Part shown: piece after piece, positions 1 to 10,357 of the stretch
Position numbering within the stretch: position 1 is the first letter of the stretch
Layout of the letters: each line of letters begins with the position of its first letter
Source of the DNA: Diplonema japonicum
Lineage: Eukaryota; Euglenozoa; Diplonemea; Diplonemida; Diplonemidae
Assembly: GCA_964019335.1 (NCBI GenBank)
Contig: OZ025708.1
Coordinates: forward strand, 379,501 to 443,500
Reading direction: 5' to 3'
Length of the DNA: 64,000 nt
The notes under the pieces: model-generated
The model's input: only the letters and a program-made list of their open reading frames with translations
Database searches by the model: none
Told to the model about the DNA's origin: nothing
Translations under genes and position numbers: made by a program

Positions 1-679
1 CCATGCACACAGCGAGACACTCGCTGGTTTTTTTTTTTTTTTTTTTTTTTTTTCCGTTTCCCCTCTTCCCTCGTGTATAATAATTTTGAATTCCTGGATG
101 GGGATGACAATACAAAAAAAAAAAGAGAAAAAAATGAGAAGAAATACAAAGAGAGAAGTTTTTTTTCTTTTCATAATTGGTAATAAGTGCCTCCGTTGAG
201 CATGAGGTACCCTTAAATCACGCAGAGTAAAGGGGTGGGAGGCTGCAGGGTTTTAACAAGTGAAAAGTGGCAAGCTGTGTAGGTCACCGAACTCCTGTCA
301 GATGCTCCTTATTTGTTGACGAGACACAGAAGCAACTCCTTTTTTTAAAAAAAGAAATAATCTTTTAGTGTTCTAATTTGAAAAAAGAAAGGGTGGAAAC
401 AGAGCAACAAAAAGAAATTAAAAAAATGTGAAGGGTGAATACGTGTTTGTAAATGTCTGATAAATAAAAGGAATGAAAAAAAAAAGAAAAAAAAAAGAAG
501 AAATTTGCTGTAAAAACGAGATTTTTTTTTTTTTTTGAAGCTGGGTTTTTCTTTGTGTCTCTCCTCAGGCTGAGCCGTGTTAGGGGAAAAAGAAAAAGAA
601 CTCATGCACCACCAAATTCGTTTTACAGTAGGGAAAAAAAAAAACTTCCTCCTCTCTAACTCTTTTTTTTTTTTCCTCA

Positions 680-714
<35 letters not shown>

Positions 715-1083
715 ACAGCGGGTACAATTTGTCGAAGCTTTGCCTAACGTTGTACTGGGGAGGGGGATATTTACTTCTATTGTTTTCCCTCTCACCCTCC
801 ACTTCCTCTCCTTTCTCTGGAAGGTATGAAAACTCCCCATGTCCTTGAGAGCTTGCTCCTCATGCAGCGCGTCCTTACATCTCTACACATCTACAGACGT
901 GCTTTAAAAAAAAAAAACGCCTTCCCCCCCCCCCCCCCCCCCAACCTTCCATTCCTTTTTTTTTTTTTTTTTTTCCCCTGCCGTGCGTCTTTTTTTTAAA
1001 ACTTTTTTTTTTATTCATCCCTTCACCAAAAAAAACAAAAAAAAAAAGGAGGGAAAAGAAAAAAAAAAAAGAAAAAAAAAAAA
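1..1083. other. Low-complexity intergenic region
   Basis: Mostly A and T homopolymers, with a 19-nt C run at 924-942. Two islands of ordinary complexity, about 181-340 and 815-905, carry no convincing reading frame, and I recognise no tRNA, rRNA or snRNA in them. They could be untranslated ends of a neighbouring gene or small non-coding RNAs. Translations here are poly-Lys/poly-Phe artefacts. Confidence 0.6.
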
Positions 1084-1854
1084 ATGTCGCCCCAACAAAG
1101 CGTTTTTACCATTGCGGAGTTCAATGCAATGAAAGGAGCCTCTGACGAGGAGAAGCTGTTGTCCTTGGCCTTCTCAGCGAAGGATGACATCGAGCATGTA
1201 ATTGAGATCTCAGGGTTCCGCGTGGGCGCCGCGATGCTTACGAGCGAGGGGGTGTACTTAGGTGTTAACCTTGAGGGTGAGGAGATGGGGCTGACCCTTC
1301 ACGCTGAACAGAGTGCAGTTCACAACATGATTTCACACAGAGGGTTGGGGACAGGTGTTGTGATGGTGGGCATCACCGCTGCACCATGCGGGCTGTGCAG
1401 ACAGCTCATGTCAGAGCTACCTGATGCACAAGGGGTCAGAATTATCCTTCCCGACAGTGTTCGATACACCCTTGGAGAGCTCCTACCCAACGCGTTCTCA
1501 CCAAAACTAGTTGACCTACCTCCGTTAGGCCGTGTTGAGTCACCATCATTCGGCCCTTCTCAAAGCTCATGGGCATGCTGTCCTGCCTCTGTCACCCTTG
1601 CCTTCACAAGCGGACGGAAATCTGTTTCCGGTTATTTTCTCGAATCGGTGGCGCATAATGGATCGGTGCCTGCGGTCACGGGGGCGCTTAATGTGTGTCT
1701 TTTGCAGGGTGGTTCTTTGAGTGATGTGGCTTCTGCGACACTCACTGTATTGAAGCAAGAGAAGCCAAAGCTCAATCATCTCGCAACAACGAAGCTTGTG
1801 CTGTCCACATTCTGCCCTCAGTTGAAAGGGGCCGTCGAGGTGGTTGAAGTTTAA
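1084..1854 (+). CDS. CDA: Cytidine deaminase
   Basis: Hydrolyses cytidine and deoxycytidine to uridine and deoxyuridine in pyrimidine salvage, probably in the cytosol. The 256-residue protein has the zinc-site signature of the family: His73-Ala-Glu75 (zinc ligand and proton shuttle) followed by Pro-Cys102-Gly-Leu-Cys105-Arg-Gln (the other two zinc ligands). After this catalytic half comes a second half (about 150-256) without zinc ligands, which matches the long two-domain form known from E. coli and plants rather than the short ~140-residue tetrameric form. The ATG at 1084 directly follows an A-rich leader, as in most genes here. There are no introns. All catalytic residues are present, so the enzyme should be active. 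Confidence 0.93.
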   Translation: MSPQQSVFTIAEFNAMKGASDEEKLLSLAFSAKDDIEHVIEISGFRVGAAMLTSEGVYLGVNLEGEEMGLTLHAEQSAVHNMISHRGLGTGVVMVGITAAPCGLCRQLMSELPDAQGVRIILPDSVRYTLGELLPNAFSPKLVDLPPLGRVESPSFGPSQSSWACCPASVTLAFTSGRKSVSGYFLESVAHNGSVPAVTGALNVCLLQGGSLSDVASATLTVLKQEKPKLNHLATTKLVLSTFCPQLKGAVEVVEV

Positions 1855-1875
1855 TAAAAATTTTTTTTTGAGGGG

Positions 1876-1907
<32 letters not shown>

Positions 1908-2440
1908 TCGTATAACTAACTGTAACGCTCAGAAGAAAGGAGGATGGAGAGAGAGAGAGGGGGGGGAAAAAAACGAAAATATAAATTTTACAAAAAAAAA
2001 AAAAGGAAAAAAAAAAAATAAATAGAAATAAAAAATGAAGACGAGACACTTTTCTCGCTTTTCTTTCTCTCCTCCCTTTCTTTTTTTTTCCCCCCCTTTC
2101 TTTTCTTTCTATGATGAAGTTATCAAAAAAAAAAAAGAAAAAAGAATGTTTGGCGGCTATGCGTTAAAAATAATCTCTTTTTATTAAGGGAAAAAAGAAA
2201 GTTTGTAACCGTTTGCGCATAAACGAAGAATAACTCGACAATTCGTTTTTTTATTTCTTTTCTTCTTTTTTTTTTATATATTTTTGTGAGAGGCTTTGAT
2301 GGGAGGGCAAAAAAAAAAAAAAAAAAAAGAAACAAGAAAAAAACGTGTACTATCCCCACCCTGCTCACTTAAGAATAACAAAAAAAAAAAAAAAAAAAAA
2401 AAGAGCAGCCTAACATAGCGTACAGTACTTTATCTCAAGG
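1855..2440. other. Low-complexity intergenic region
   Basis: A, T and G/C homopolymers with short purine-rich stretches follow the deaminase stop codon. I see no gene or RNA here. The apparent minus-strand frames are almost pure Phe/Lys. Confidence 0.6.
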
Positions 2441-2653
2441 ATGTATGCCGTGTGCACAAAGTAAAAAAAGAAGGGGGGGAAAAAAAAATACCGACCCCAA
2501 TTTTATTTTCCGTCTTCGGCGCGAGGACACAAAAATAGCTATTTACTGCCAACAAGTAATGACTTTACCGTTACCTCGATGTTCCGCATTTTACCGTCGA
2601 GGGCTCGCTTTTTCTTCTTTTTCTTTTTTGACTAGGAGCTGTCGCTGTCGCTG

Positions 2654-3666
2654 TCAGGGTTGCAGGCAGGAGTCTGTACTTCCGGGGGCCTGGGTGCGGT
2701 TACTGAACAATGTGCTATTGATGTTTATGATGACTCCGGGTGCGATGTTTTGGATGTTATACGTGGCACCTTCGGAGCCAAACGTAGTGGGTTGAGCATT
2801 GGTAATTGTTGGGCATGTGTTGTCGGTAGCTGGCGGCTGGATCTTGTTCGCGATGGTCTTCACAAGCAGCTTTGATCTGTTTATATAGCTTTCTGCGATA
2901 GAAATCGATTTCCAACCATAGAACTTCATGAGGTCTACAGCTGATGCCCCATTTTCAACGGCTGCTGTTGCTGAAGACCTTCGCAGACTGTGCGAGGTGT
3001 ATGTTTGGGTTTGGCTTCTTCAAGATTACGGCTACTTTTTTAGTCACTTCCCGAACAGTGTTTATCCCTACCCTCTGACGCACGTATCGTTTACCATTTT
3101 GGTGGGATTTGTGCCACAGATGTACTCGTTGAAGGCGTCTTGAGCTGGTCCCTGGGGTATGAAAAGAAGGCTTAGTTCACCTGTGAAACCCCTTTGGTTC
3201 AGGCGAATAAATGGTATCCAGGTGCCGAGGTTGTCGTTTTTAATGTTCGTGAGGAGCAGGGAGTACAGTTCCTCAGAGCGCAGCCCACCGAAAAAACCAG
3301 CAACAAAAAAAAGGCTTTGTATTGAACGAGATAGTTCAAGGGAATGTATTTGTGTTCTTTCAGGGTAAGGAGGGCATCGACATCCTCATTGTTAAAGATG
3401 TTTGCCTTCTTTACAGGCTTCTGGCGTTGTTCTTCAGCTCTTTTGATTAACCTTTTTTGGTCTTGTACTTGCGATGTGGACTGCCTTCAACATGCTGAAG
3501 TAGGTCCACAGAGAAGAGGGACTGATTTCCTCCCTATATGAAGGACAGTTGGAGCCTTCACCCCTGACTTCTCCACCAACTCGGACCAGGCCTTCTCGTA
3601 CCTGGCGCGGCTCTTCACAGGCAGTCTTTCCTGCCAGTCGCGCCTCTCTTTCTGCTGCTTTGGCAT
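2654..3666 (-). pseudogene. Tyrosine recombinase (integrase) pseudogene
   Basis: Read on the minus strand, fragments in different frames line up in the order of a tyrosine recombinase. An N-terminal segment starts at 3666 (MPKQQKERR, then YEKAWSELVEKSG), like the SAM-like DNA-binding region. Next comes box I, GLRSEELYSLL, with its catalytic Arg codon at 3278-3280. The C-terminal catalytic block has HSLRR (His codon 2990-2992, Arg 2981-2983) and GWKSISIAESYI with the nucleophilic Tyr codon at 2885-2887. In-frame stops and frameshifts separate the pieces, so the gene is dead although Arg, His-x-x-Arg and Tyr all survive. It probably came from a mobile element or integrating virus (Crypton-like, DIRS/Ngaro-like or polinton-like virus); the fragment does not decide which. 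It is one of the few coding signals on the minus strand. Confidence 0.82.
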
Positions 3667-3714
3667 TTGAAACCTAGAGAGTGGAAAAATTAGGCATAAA
3701 AGTGGGCAAATTGG

Positions 3715-3846
3715 GAGGAAAAAGTAGTCCAACTTGGAACTGAGCCGAGGCAAAAGTTGGCCAATTGAGCTGAACCTGGGGGGAAATTGACAAACTGAGA
3801 GGAAAAAGTAGCCCCACTGGGAACCGAACCGAGGCAAAAATTGGCC
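3715..3846. repeat. Two-copy direct repeat beside the integrase
   Basis: A roughly 48-bp unit at 3715-3762 recurs at about 3799-3846 with scattered mismatches, giving a period of 84 bp. Both copies begin GAGGAAAAAGTAG and contain the core GAGGCAAAA followed by TTGGCC. The repeat lies immediately outside the 5' end of the broken recombinase, so it may be the terminal or subterminal part of that element. Confidence 0.7.
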
Positions 3847-3878
3847 TACCGAGGCATATTATTTTACGGAAACCCCCT

Positions 3879-3967
3879 ATTACTTCACGGAAAACAGGCC
3901 ATTATTTCACCGTGAAGTAATGAGATTTAGCGTGAAGTAATGGGCCCCCCCCAGTGCGTGAAGTAAT
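3879..3967. repeat. GTGAAGTAAT repeat cluster, direct and inverted
   Basis: The decamer GTGAAGTAAT occurs at 3912-3921, 3932-3941 and 3958-3967. It occurs inverted at 3879-3888 and, with one mismatch, at 3901-3910. The pair at 3901-3921 forms a near-perfect palindrome. The cluster lies just beyond the direct repeat next to the dead recombinase, so it may mark an element end or recombinase binding site. A chance cluster is unlikely because the sequence is not a homopolymer. Confidence 0.75.
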
Positions 3968-4034
3968 TTCTGAAGAGTGAAATAAAAATAAAAAAAAGCG
4001 GGTGGGAGGGGGGCGGGGAAAAAAAAAAAAAAAA

Positions 4035-4916
4035 ATGAACCCCCACACACCGCAAGAAAACACCACAACACAAAACGCGGAGCAACAACAACAAACAGCG
4101 ACGAGAAGGGAGGACTACCTCAACGTGCCCTTCTCCATGCAGTACGTCGTCTGTGCGGTAATTGTATCTTTGTTCGATGAGGGGAAGGGCGCCATGGCAC
4201 TGGTCCCAAGGGAAATAGGAAAACGCCCATGGACCCTCATAACAGCAGGGTTCATGGTTGATGGGTGGCTAGGCGGCATGGTCGACGCGGTGTTCATCGT
4301 GGTGATGGCAGGTTACGTCCAGCGTGAGATGAGATGGAGCGACGGCATGGCAGCAAGGTTCATGATGGTATCCTTGGTAGGCGGGTACACCATTGTCTTG
4401 CTCACAACATGGGTTGGGTCCATCTTAGGGCTCCGCATTTTATCACAAATGTTATGGTTTGGCACGACACCTCTGATGGCCTCGTTATTCGTGATGTGCA
4501 AGGCGGTGATGCCCAGCGCTCGGCTTTTGCCGTTCTACTACTTCGCGATCTCGTTATTCTTCTTCATCATCACCCCTGCTATGGAGGTTGACAAACGGCC
4601 TGCTGGTATCGAGCCCCCTGACCTTCCTATATTCCACGGGCCCGACCTCCTTCCTGTGATATCTGGTGGTGTTGTGGCCTTGTATCATCTACGTACAACT
4701 CATGCACATGAGACCACGTTGGCATCGTTCCTTCCGGAGGGTGTGGGGCAGGCTGGTAGCCCTCCTTCTCCGTTGCTTCCCGTCTCTTCCCCATATAGTT
4801 CGGAGGACACCCTCGCCGCGAGGCAGCTGGGGCTGTCTTCCGCTCTGTCGCGGCTGCGCAACAGCATCCATGGCGACCAGCAGCAAAACGAGCCTGGTGA
4901 TAACGGTGGGGTTTGA
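4035..4916 (+). CDS. TMEM115/rhomboid-like multi-pass membrane protein
   Basis: A 293-residue protein with a Gln/Thr-rich cytosolic N-terminus followed by about five to six hydrophobic segments between residues ~35 and ~215. The layout (first membrane helix, a loop ending in ..VPREIGKRPWTLIT.., then a bundle of helices with GG and GL turns, then a Pro-rich soluble tail) resembles TMEM115/DUF1751 proteins, Golgi rhomboid-fold pseudoproteases. I see no rhomboid GxSG serine motif, so protease activity is not expected. The start is the ATG after the A tract. An upstream in-frame ATG at 4002 would only add a Gly/Lys homopolymer. The fold is clear; the family name is a likely but unproven match. 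No introns. Confidence 0.6.
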   Translation: MNPHTPQENTTTQNAEQQQQTATRREDYLNVPFSMQYVVCAVIVSLFDEGKGAMALVPREIGKRPWTLITAGFMVDGWLGGMVDAVFIVVMAGYVQREMRWSDGMAARFMMVSLVGGYTIVLLTTWVGSILGLRILSQMLWFGTTPLMASLFVMCKAVMPSARLLPFYYFAISLFFFIITPAMEVDKRPAGIEPPDLPIFHGPDLLPVISGGVVALYHLRTTHAHETTLASFLPEGVGQAGSPPSPLLPVSSPYSSEDTLAARQLGLSSALSRLRNSIHGDQQQNEPGDNGGV

Positions 4917-5419
4917 GGGGAGAGAGAAAGGCCCCCCCCCCCTTGGAAAAAAGAAAAAAGAAAAGAAAAAAAGCACACGGAAGTTTAAGACGGATGTCTC
5001 CGTTTTTTCTCAGTAATTATTGCCGTTTAGTATTTTTTTCTTTTTCTTATGAGAAAGGGGGGGGGGGGGGGGGGGAAGACTCTCCCACCGCTAGCCACGC
5101 GAGTTAGCACTTGTTCTCTCGACCTGCGCTTTCCGATGCCCGCCCCCGTAATCTGCCTCGCCACATGCTTACCACTCTATGATTACCACGCTTCTAGTAG
5201 TGTCTCTCCTGACAGTACGGTTACGTCTACCTTTGTTGTGTCTCCAGGTCACCTTTGATGGGGACCTGTGGCAATCGCAAAAATAAAAAAAGAAAGAAAT
5301 TGCGTAACAGGCGCAAGGTAGCAAAGTTTATCACGAAAATGCACTGACTGCTAGGACGGGCTGAAATTGCACCCCCAGGAAAAAAAAGAAAAAGAGAACA
5401 GAAAAAAAAAAAACAAATC
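4917..5419. other. Intergenic region with one complex island
   Basis: Holds a 19-nt G run (5057-5075) and a complex, CT-rich island at about 5085-5270 that ends in TCTCCAG. I see no gene or RNA. The island could be the untranslated leader of the downstream glycosidase gene or contain a splice acceptor. Confidence 0.5.
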
Positions 5420-7815
5420 ATGTTGCGTGGTGCGGTGCTTCTCGCAGCCGCCTCCGTCGCTGCTGCGCAGGGCCATGGTGCTGTTCCTGTCACAGACGAG
5501 GCGTACAAGATGAGGCCATGCAGGCCTGGCTTCGACCAGTTCGCCTTCTGCAACACGACCCTGTCGAAAGCGGAGAGGGTGGACGCACTCATCGGACTTC
5601 TGAAGGACGACGAGATCCCCGCCCTTCTCACAGCAAGGGAAGGCGGCGGTGGTTCGCCTGGCCCCCCGGGCAACATCAGCAGGCTCGGACTTCCCGCGTA
5701 CGACTGGGGTCTGAACTGCATCCACGGTGTGCAGTCCTCGTGCGTGAAGGACAGCAACGGCGAGATCTACTGCCCGACATCCTTCCCCAACCCCGTCAAC
5801 CTTGGAGCGTCTTGGAACGATTCCATGTGGAAGACCATGGGGTACGTTATTGGGAAGGAAGCTAGAGCCCTTTTCGTTGCAGGTGCCACGGAATGGAGCA
5901 ACTGGAGCGACAGACCGCACATCGGGCTCGACTGCTGGTCGCCCAACATCAACATCAACCACGACCCCCGATGGGGCCGCAACCAGGAGGTCCCCAGCGA
6001 GGACCCTATCCTCAACGGGATCTTCGGTGCGGCCATCACCAAGGGACAGCAGTTCTCCTCCGACGACCCGAAGTACGTCATGTCCATCGCGACCATCAAG
6101 CATTGGGACGCGTACTCCCTTGAAGACTCCGATGGCTTCACTCGCCACAACTTCGACGCCACGCTCAACAACTACACGTTCTCCGACACCTTCTTCCCTG
6201 CGTGGAGGAGGACTGTGAAGGACGCCGGTGCCCTGGGTGTTATGTATGAACTTTTTTTTTTTTCCTTCTTTTTCTGTAGAGTCAAACCACAAACAGGTGC
6301 TCATACAACGCTGTGAACGGTCAGCCCACCTGCGCCAACGAGTTCCTCCACGACGTTCTGAGGAACACTTTCGAGTTCAGCGGCTACGTGAGCTCTGACA
6401 CTGGTGCCGTGCAGGACATCTACGACCAGCACCACTTCGTGAAGACCCCTCAGGAGGCCGCCTGTGTTGCCATCAAGGCGCAGACCGACATCGACAGTGG
6501 GAAGGTGTACCACGACGCACTCCTCTCGGGCGTGCAGCAGGGACTGTGCACCATGGACGACGTGAAGCAGGCGTTGAGGAACACCTTCGGCCTGCTCTTC
6601 GACATGGGGCTGTTCGACCCCGTCGACAACCAGCCTTACTGGAACTACAACGTGGATGTGATTGGGATGGAGCACCACCAGGCTGCCGCCAAGCAGGCCG
6701 CAAAGGAGTCCATGGTTCTGTTGAAGAACAACAACACCCTCCCCCTCGCGAAGGGCAAGAAGATCGCCGTCATCGGGCCCCACTACAACAGCACCCAGAT
6801 GATGGTTGGGAACTACTACGGGCAGATCTGCAAGGACAACACCTTCAACTGTGTTGAGACCATCTACAACGCCATCAAGAGGTACAACCAGGGCGGTTCA
6901 ACCACAGCAGCACAAGGGTGCTCCATCACTGGGTCCTCGACTAATGGTTTCCCTGCTGCCATGTCGCTTGTTGAAGAGGCGGACATCGTGGTGTTGGCCA
7001 TTGGTATCGACGAGTCTGTTGAAGCGGAGTCCCACGACAGGACAGCGATCGACCTCCCGGGGGTGCAGCAGCAACTGGTGAGCCAGGTGCTCGCCAAGGC
7101 GAACTCCATGGGGAAGAAGACGGCAATGGTCATGATGAACGGTGGAATGGTCGCACTTGGCAGCCTCCCAAGCACATCGGGCGCGCTTCTTGAGGCGTTC
7201 TACCCGTCCATCTACGGGGGTGACGCCATCGCGTCGACCCTCTTCGGAGAAAACACCATGCTCGGCGGTAAGATGCCGTACACTGTGTACCCGGCTGACT
7301 ACATCAACGAGATCACAATGGACAAGATGAGTATGAACGACGTCCAGACCCCTGGTAGGTCGTACAAATACTACACTGGTCCCACGGAGTTCGATTTCGG
7401 GTTCGGTCTGTCCTTCACCACGTTCGAGCTTGCTGTTGTGACCGCGCCTTCAAGCATGTCATGTGAATCTACTGCAACGGCGACCGTTGCTATCAAGGTG
7501 ACCAACACCGGGAAGGTGGAGGGTGACGAGGTTGTGCAGCTATTCAGGAAGGGTGGGACCGGGGGCACGAATGGAATCCCTGTGGCGAAGCAGCTTGTTG
7601 CCTTCAAGAGGGTGCACCTCTCCCCTGGTGCGTCCACCACTGTTACATTCAGCATTTCCCGTGCTGATTTTGCGGATGTCATGGACAACGGAAACCGTGT
7701 CTGCAGCCCCGCCACCCGTGACCTGATCGCCAGCAACGGGAATGACCAGGTTCTTACAATTCCGTTCTCAACAACGGGAAGTACCGCCACTGTGGCGGTC
7801 TTCCCTATGGTTTAG
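5420..7815 (+). CDS. Secreted GH3 beta-xylosidase/beta-glucosidase-like enzyme
   Basis: Glycoside hydrolase family 3 enzyme, expected to release xylose, arabinose or glucose from the non-reducing ends of plant or algal polysaccharides outside the cell or in a lytic compartment. A signal peptide (residues 1-~17, MLRGAVLLAAASVAAAQ) is followed by the (beta/alpha)8 domain with CWSPNININHDPRWGRNQE and the nucleophile Asp309 in VSSDTGAV. The alpha/beta sandwich domain and a C-terminal fibronectin-III-like domain (VVQLFRKGG) complete the usual three-domain form. One intron, 6244-6296 (GTATGA...ACAG), must be removed. It interrupts the family motif between ..LGVM and CSYNAVNG, and the spliced protein is 780 residues. 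The overall sequence is closest in style to plant BXL beta-xylosidases. Substrate specificity cannot be read from the sequence. Confidence 0.93.
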
Positions 7816-8876
7816 AAAATGCAGGGGGGGGGGGGGGGGGGGGTGGCAATCAAATAGGGTGTTCTTAAACCTCGATGATGGAAAAAAAAAGTGTTCCCCC
7901 CCCCCCCCCCACCTCCCCTTCCTCCTTTTTTTTTCTTTTTGTTTTCTCATGGTCAAAGCATTGGGGGTATAAAAAAAAAAGAAAGGAAACAAAAAAAAAT
8001 TTTTTTTTCTCGCTTCGCTGAGCAAGGAGGGGGGTAGAGGGGGAGAAAAAAAAGGAAGTGGGATGGGGGGGGGGAATATAAAAAAATTTAAAAAAAAATG
8101 GGGAAAAAAAAAACGTTTACCTTCTTTTTTTTTTCTTTCTTTTGTTTCATTTTTTTTCGCTCTTTCCACCCCCCCTCAAGAAAAATCCTTTTTTTTTAGG
8201 GAAAAAAAAAAAAAAAACAACTTGGTGATCGAAGTAAAAAAAGCAGGCGCCTCGGGGGGGGGGATAAAAAAGCTGACCAGAAGAGAAATTGAATTTTCTA
8301 AAAAAGAGGGAACAAAAAAGGGAATGGGGGTGGCGCGAAGGAAAAACAATCGAGGCACGAGGGGGGACGAGGAAACACAGAAAGAATAGATCACTCTTTC
8401 TTCTGTGTTCTCTTCTTTCGGTCCTTCCTCCGAAGACCCTTTAGTTCTTCTTAGTCTTTGATTCCCTTCCCTCCACCCTTCTTTTTTCTTTCTTCCTTCT
8501 TGATTTCATCATTGTCTTCTGGGTTTTTTGTTTCTCCCCTTCACCCCACTCTGCCAAACTGTCATTCTTCTCCGCAAATTTACTTTTTTGTTTCCTCATT
8601 CGATTCTTTGTGGATATACTGCAAACCTTCTTCTTTTTTTTTTTTTTTTTTTTTTTTTTTTCCCCGGGAAAAAAAAATAAAAAATAAAAGTCGAAGTTTG
8701 CAGTATCAACACAAAGGTCCTTTCATGGGTCCAAAAAAAAAAAATTATAAAAAATTATAAAAAAAAAAAGAGATCGCTCAAAGGAAGGAGTGGGGGGGGG
8801 GGAAAAAAATCGTCTTTATATTTTACTTTTTCTGGGAAAAAAAAAATTCTTTTATTCAGTCACATCAGGACACAGA
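7816..8876. other. Low-complexity intergenic region
   Basis: G, C, A and T homopolymers with a pyrimidine-rich stretch at 8390-8640. I see no supported gene. The end of the region, ..TTTTATTCAG..GACACAG just before the next ATG, resembles a 3' splice acceptor. Confidence 0.55.
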
Positions 8877-9395
8877 ATGCCCTCTGCTGAGGGAAACGAC
8901 ACAGAGAGATACACCAAGGCCGTTAAAGAGGAAGAGGATGCGGCAATTCGGAAATACAAAGGGAAAATCGGGGCGAAAGAATGGGAAGAACTATGTCTTG
9001 CAGTCGTGAATGCAGGAAATGGCCGATTCGCCACAAAAGCAGAAAAATGTAAAAAACTGGAAGAAAGCCTAAAAGACTTCCTAGGGTGTGTCCCGGAACA
9101 GCACAGCTGGACACTAGGTGACGATGCCCAAGGGGTGGACAACTCTCACACCGACCGATCAGGATGCCTCCTCCCCCCTACCTACCACTACGACAGGGCG
9201 TTATTTAAATCCGTTGCCTCCCCTGCCGCGGAACAACCGCCTTACTTAGAAGATCTGATCCGCGACTGGGACCTACTTGCATTCTTAAAACTTGGGAAGG
9301 ACGACCCTATATCCGCGGATCTGGCGTCAGCTTCAGAGCCCGATTGGTGGGCATACGCAGTGATGTGCCACAGGGGGCTGTGCCCCGATAATTAG
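8877..9395 (+). CDS. Small protein of unknown function
   Basis: A 172-residue frame with normal amino-acid composition, beginning MPSAEGNDTERYTKAVKEEE at the first ATG after a ..GACACAG acceptor-like sequence. The N-terminal third is charged and helical (RYTKAVKEEEDAAIRKYKGK). The remainder contains WTLGDD, PTYHYDRALFKS and EPDWWAYAV, which match no family I recognise. There is no signal peptide or membrane segment. The frame ends CHRGLCPDN-stop at 9395, but a second clean frame begins a few bases later (9415-9613). The true gene may therefore be spliced near 9365 or 9380 and continue; see the next entry. Confidence 0.55.
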   Translation: MPSAEGNDTERYTKAVKEEEDAAIRKYKGKIGAKEWEELCLAVVNAGNGRFATKAEKCKKLEESLKDFLGCVPEQHSWTLGDDAQGVDNSHTDRSGCLLPPTYHYDRALFKSVASPAAEQPPYLEDLIRDWDLLAFLKLGKDDPISADLASASEPDWWAYAVMCHRGLCPDN

Positions 9396-9414
9396 TCTTC
9401 TTTTTTTTTAAAAG

Positions 9415-9613
9415 GGTCAAGTCGCTCACAGCGATCGGAGGGGCTGCAATAGGCTTCAACAGGAGACCGATCTCCGCATCAAGACAGACAGCGCAAAAGC
9501 TACAGGAGTTGAAAGGGACATACAAGAAAGACCGCGTGTCGAAACTACGAAAAGCTTTAAAGGCAACAATAGGAACGAAGGCTGTGCTCCAGAAGGGGAG
9601 CATGAATAGATAG
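9415..9613 (+). CDS. Possible terminal exon of the preceding gene
   Basis: An open stretch of about 65 codons in another frame (starting VKSLTAIGGAAIGFNRRP and ending QKGSMNR-stop). It is basic, has balanced codons and lacks its own good start codon. It follows TTTTTTTTTAAAAG, which looks like the end of one of this genome's short introns. A donor at 9380 or 9365 (GTGCC, atypical here) would join it in frame to the upstream protein with an intron of 35 or 50 nt. Alternatively it is the remnant of a broken gene. Confidence 0.35.
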
Positions 9614-9730
9614 GAACTCAGACCACAGGAGGCTGTCCTCAAAGTGGGATTGTCTTTTACTATGAGTTTTTTTTTTTTTTTTTTTTTTTTTTCCTGAAAA
9701 AAAAAAAAAAAGAAGAAGAAAAAAAAAAAA

Positions 9731-10323
9731 ATGTTGCTCGCGCTTACCTGCACCGCGCTCGCCACGCTGCCCGTGTACCAAATACAGGAAAACAGGAACA
9801 TTGAACCTTGTTCCGTGCCCCCTTACACCGCACACGTACAGAGCTGGAAGGAGTGTCAGGATGCCTTGCTGCAGCTGCGGCCCACGGTGGCAACCGTCGT
9901 GAACTCACCATCCATGGCCCTGGGGAGAACCTTCAACAGGGGTTGTTACTTCTACCCGAAAAGGTTACGAGAATACCTGCAAGCTGGGTACTGGAACGAG
10001 GTCACCAGAAACGTGAAAATAAACTATGTAGGGGGCTCTGGTGCGGGGGTGTGCAAGCATGAAGTACCTGCGAGCATCGCTGACGAGATGGTGCCCAACG
10101 AACTGAAGAGAACACTAAGGGAGAAGCTGCCCACATCGAAGTTAGTGAGGCGGGCTAACGTGTCCGTTATTTTGGTTACGAAGAGGGAGGACGTAACACA
10201 AGTGATGGATGGCATCACGAAACAGAAGAAAACCTTTTCGGCTATGAGCGAGAAATTCTCAAAGCTCGACACCGCTACAGGAGGGGCTGTGGGGTTTGTC
10301 TATGAAGGGACCTTGGTATGGAG

Positions 10324-10357
<34 letters not shown>

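Noticed and set aside
345-840. Small frames rich in Lys or Phe in spacers (also near 7768-8169, 25430-26237, 56399-57475, 62977-63295)
   Set aside because: They are translations of A/T homopolymers, not genes.
2445-3541. Plus-strand frames over 2445-3541
   Set aside because: They overlap the minus-strand tyrosine-recombinase remnant and have no family features.
5351-6304. 317-codon minus-strand frame across the GH3 gene
   Set aside because: It is a shadow of the GH3 coding strand, with Val/Arg/Gly-rich composition and no family signature. The plus strand has full GH3 motifs.
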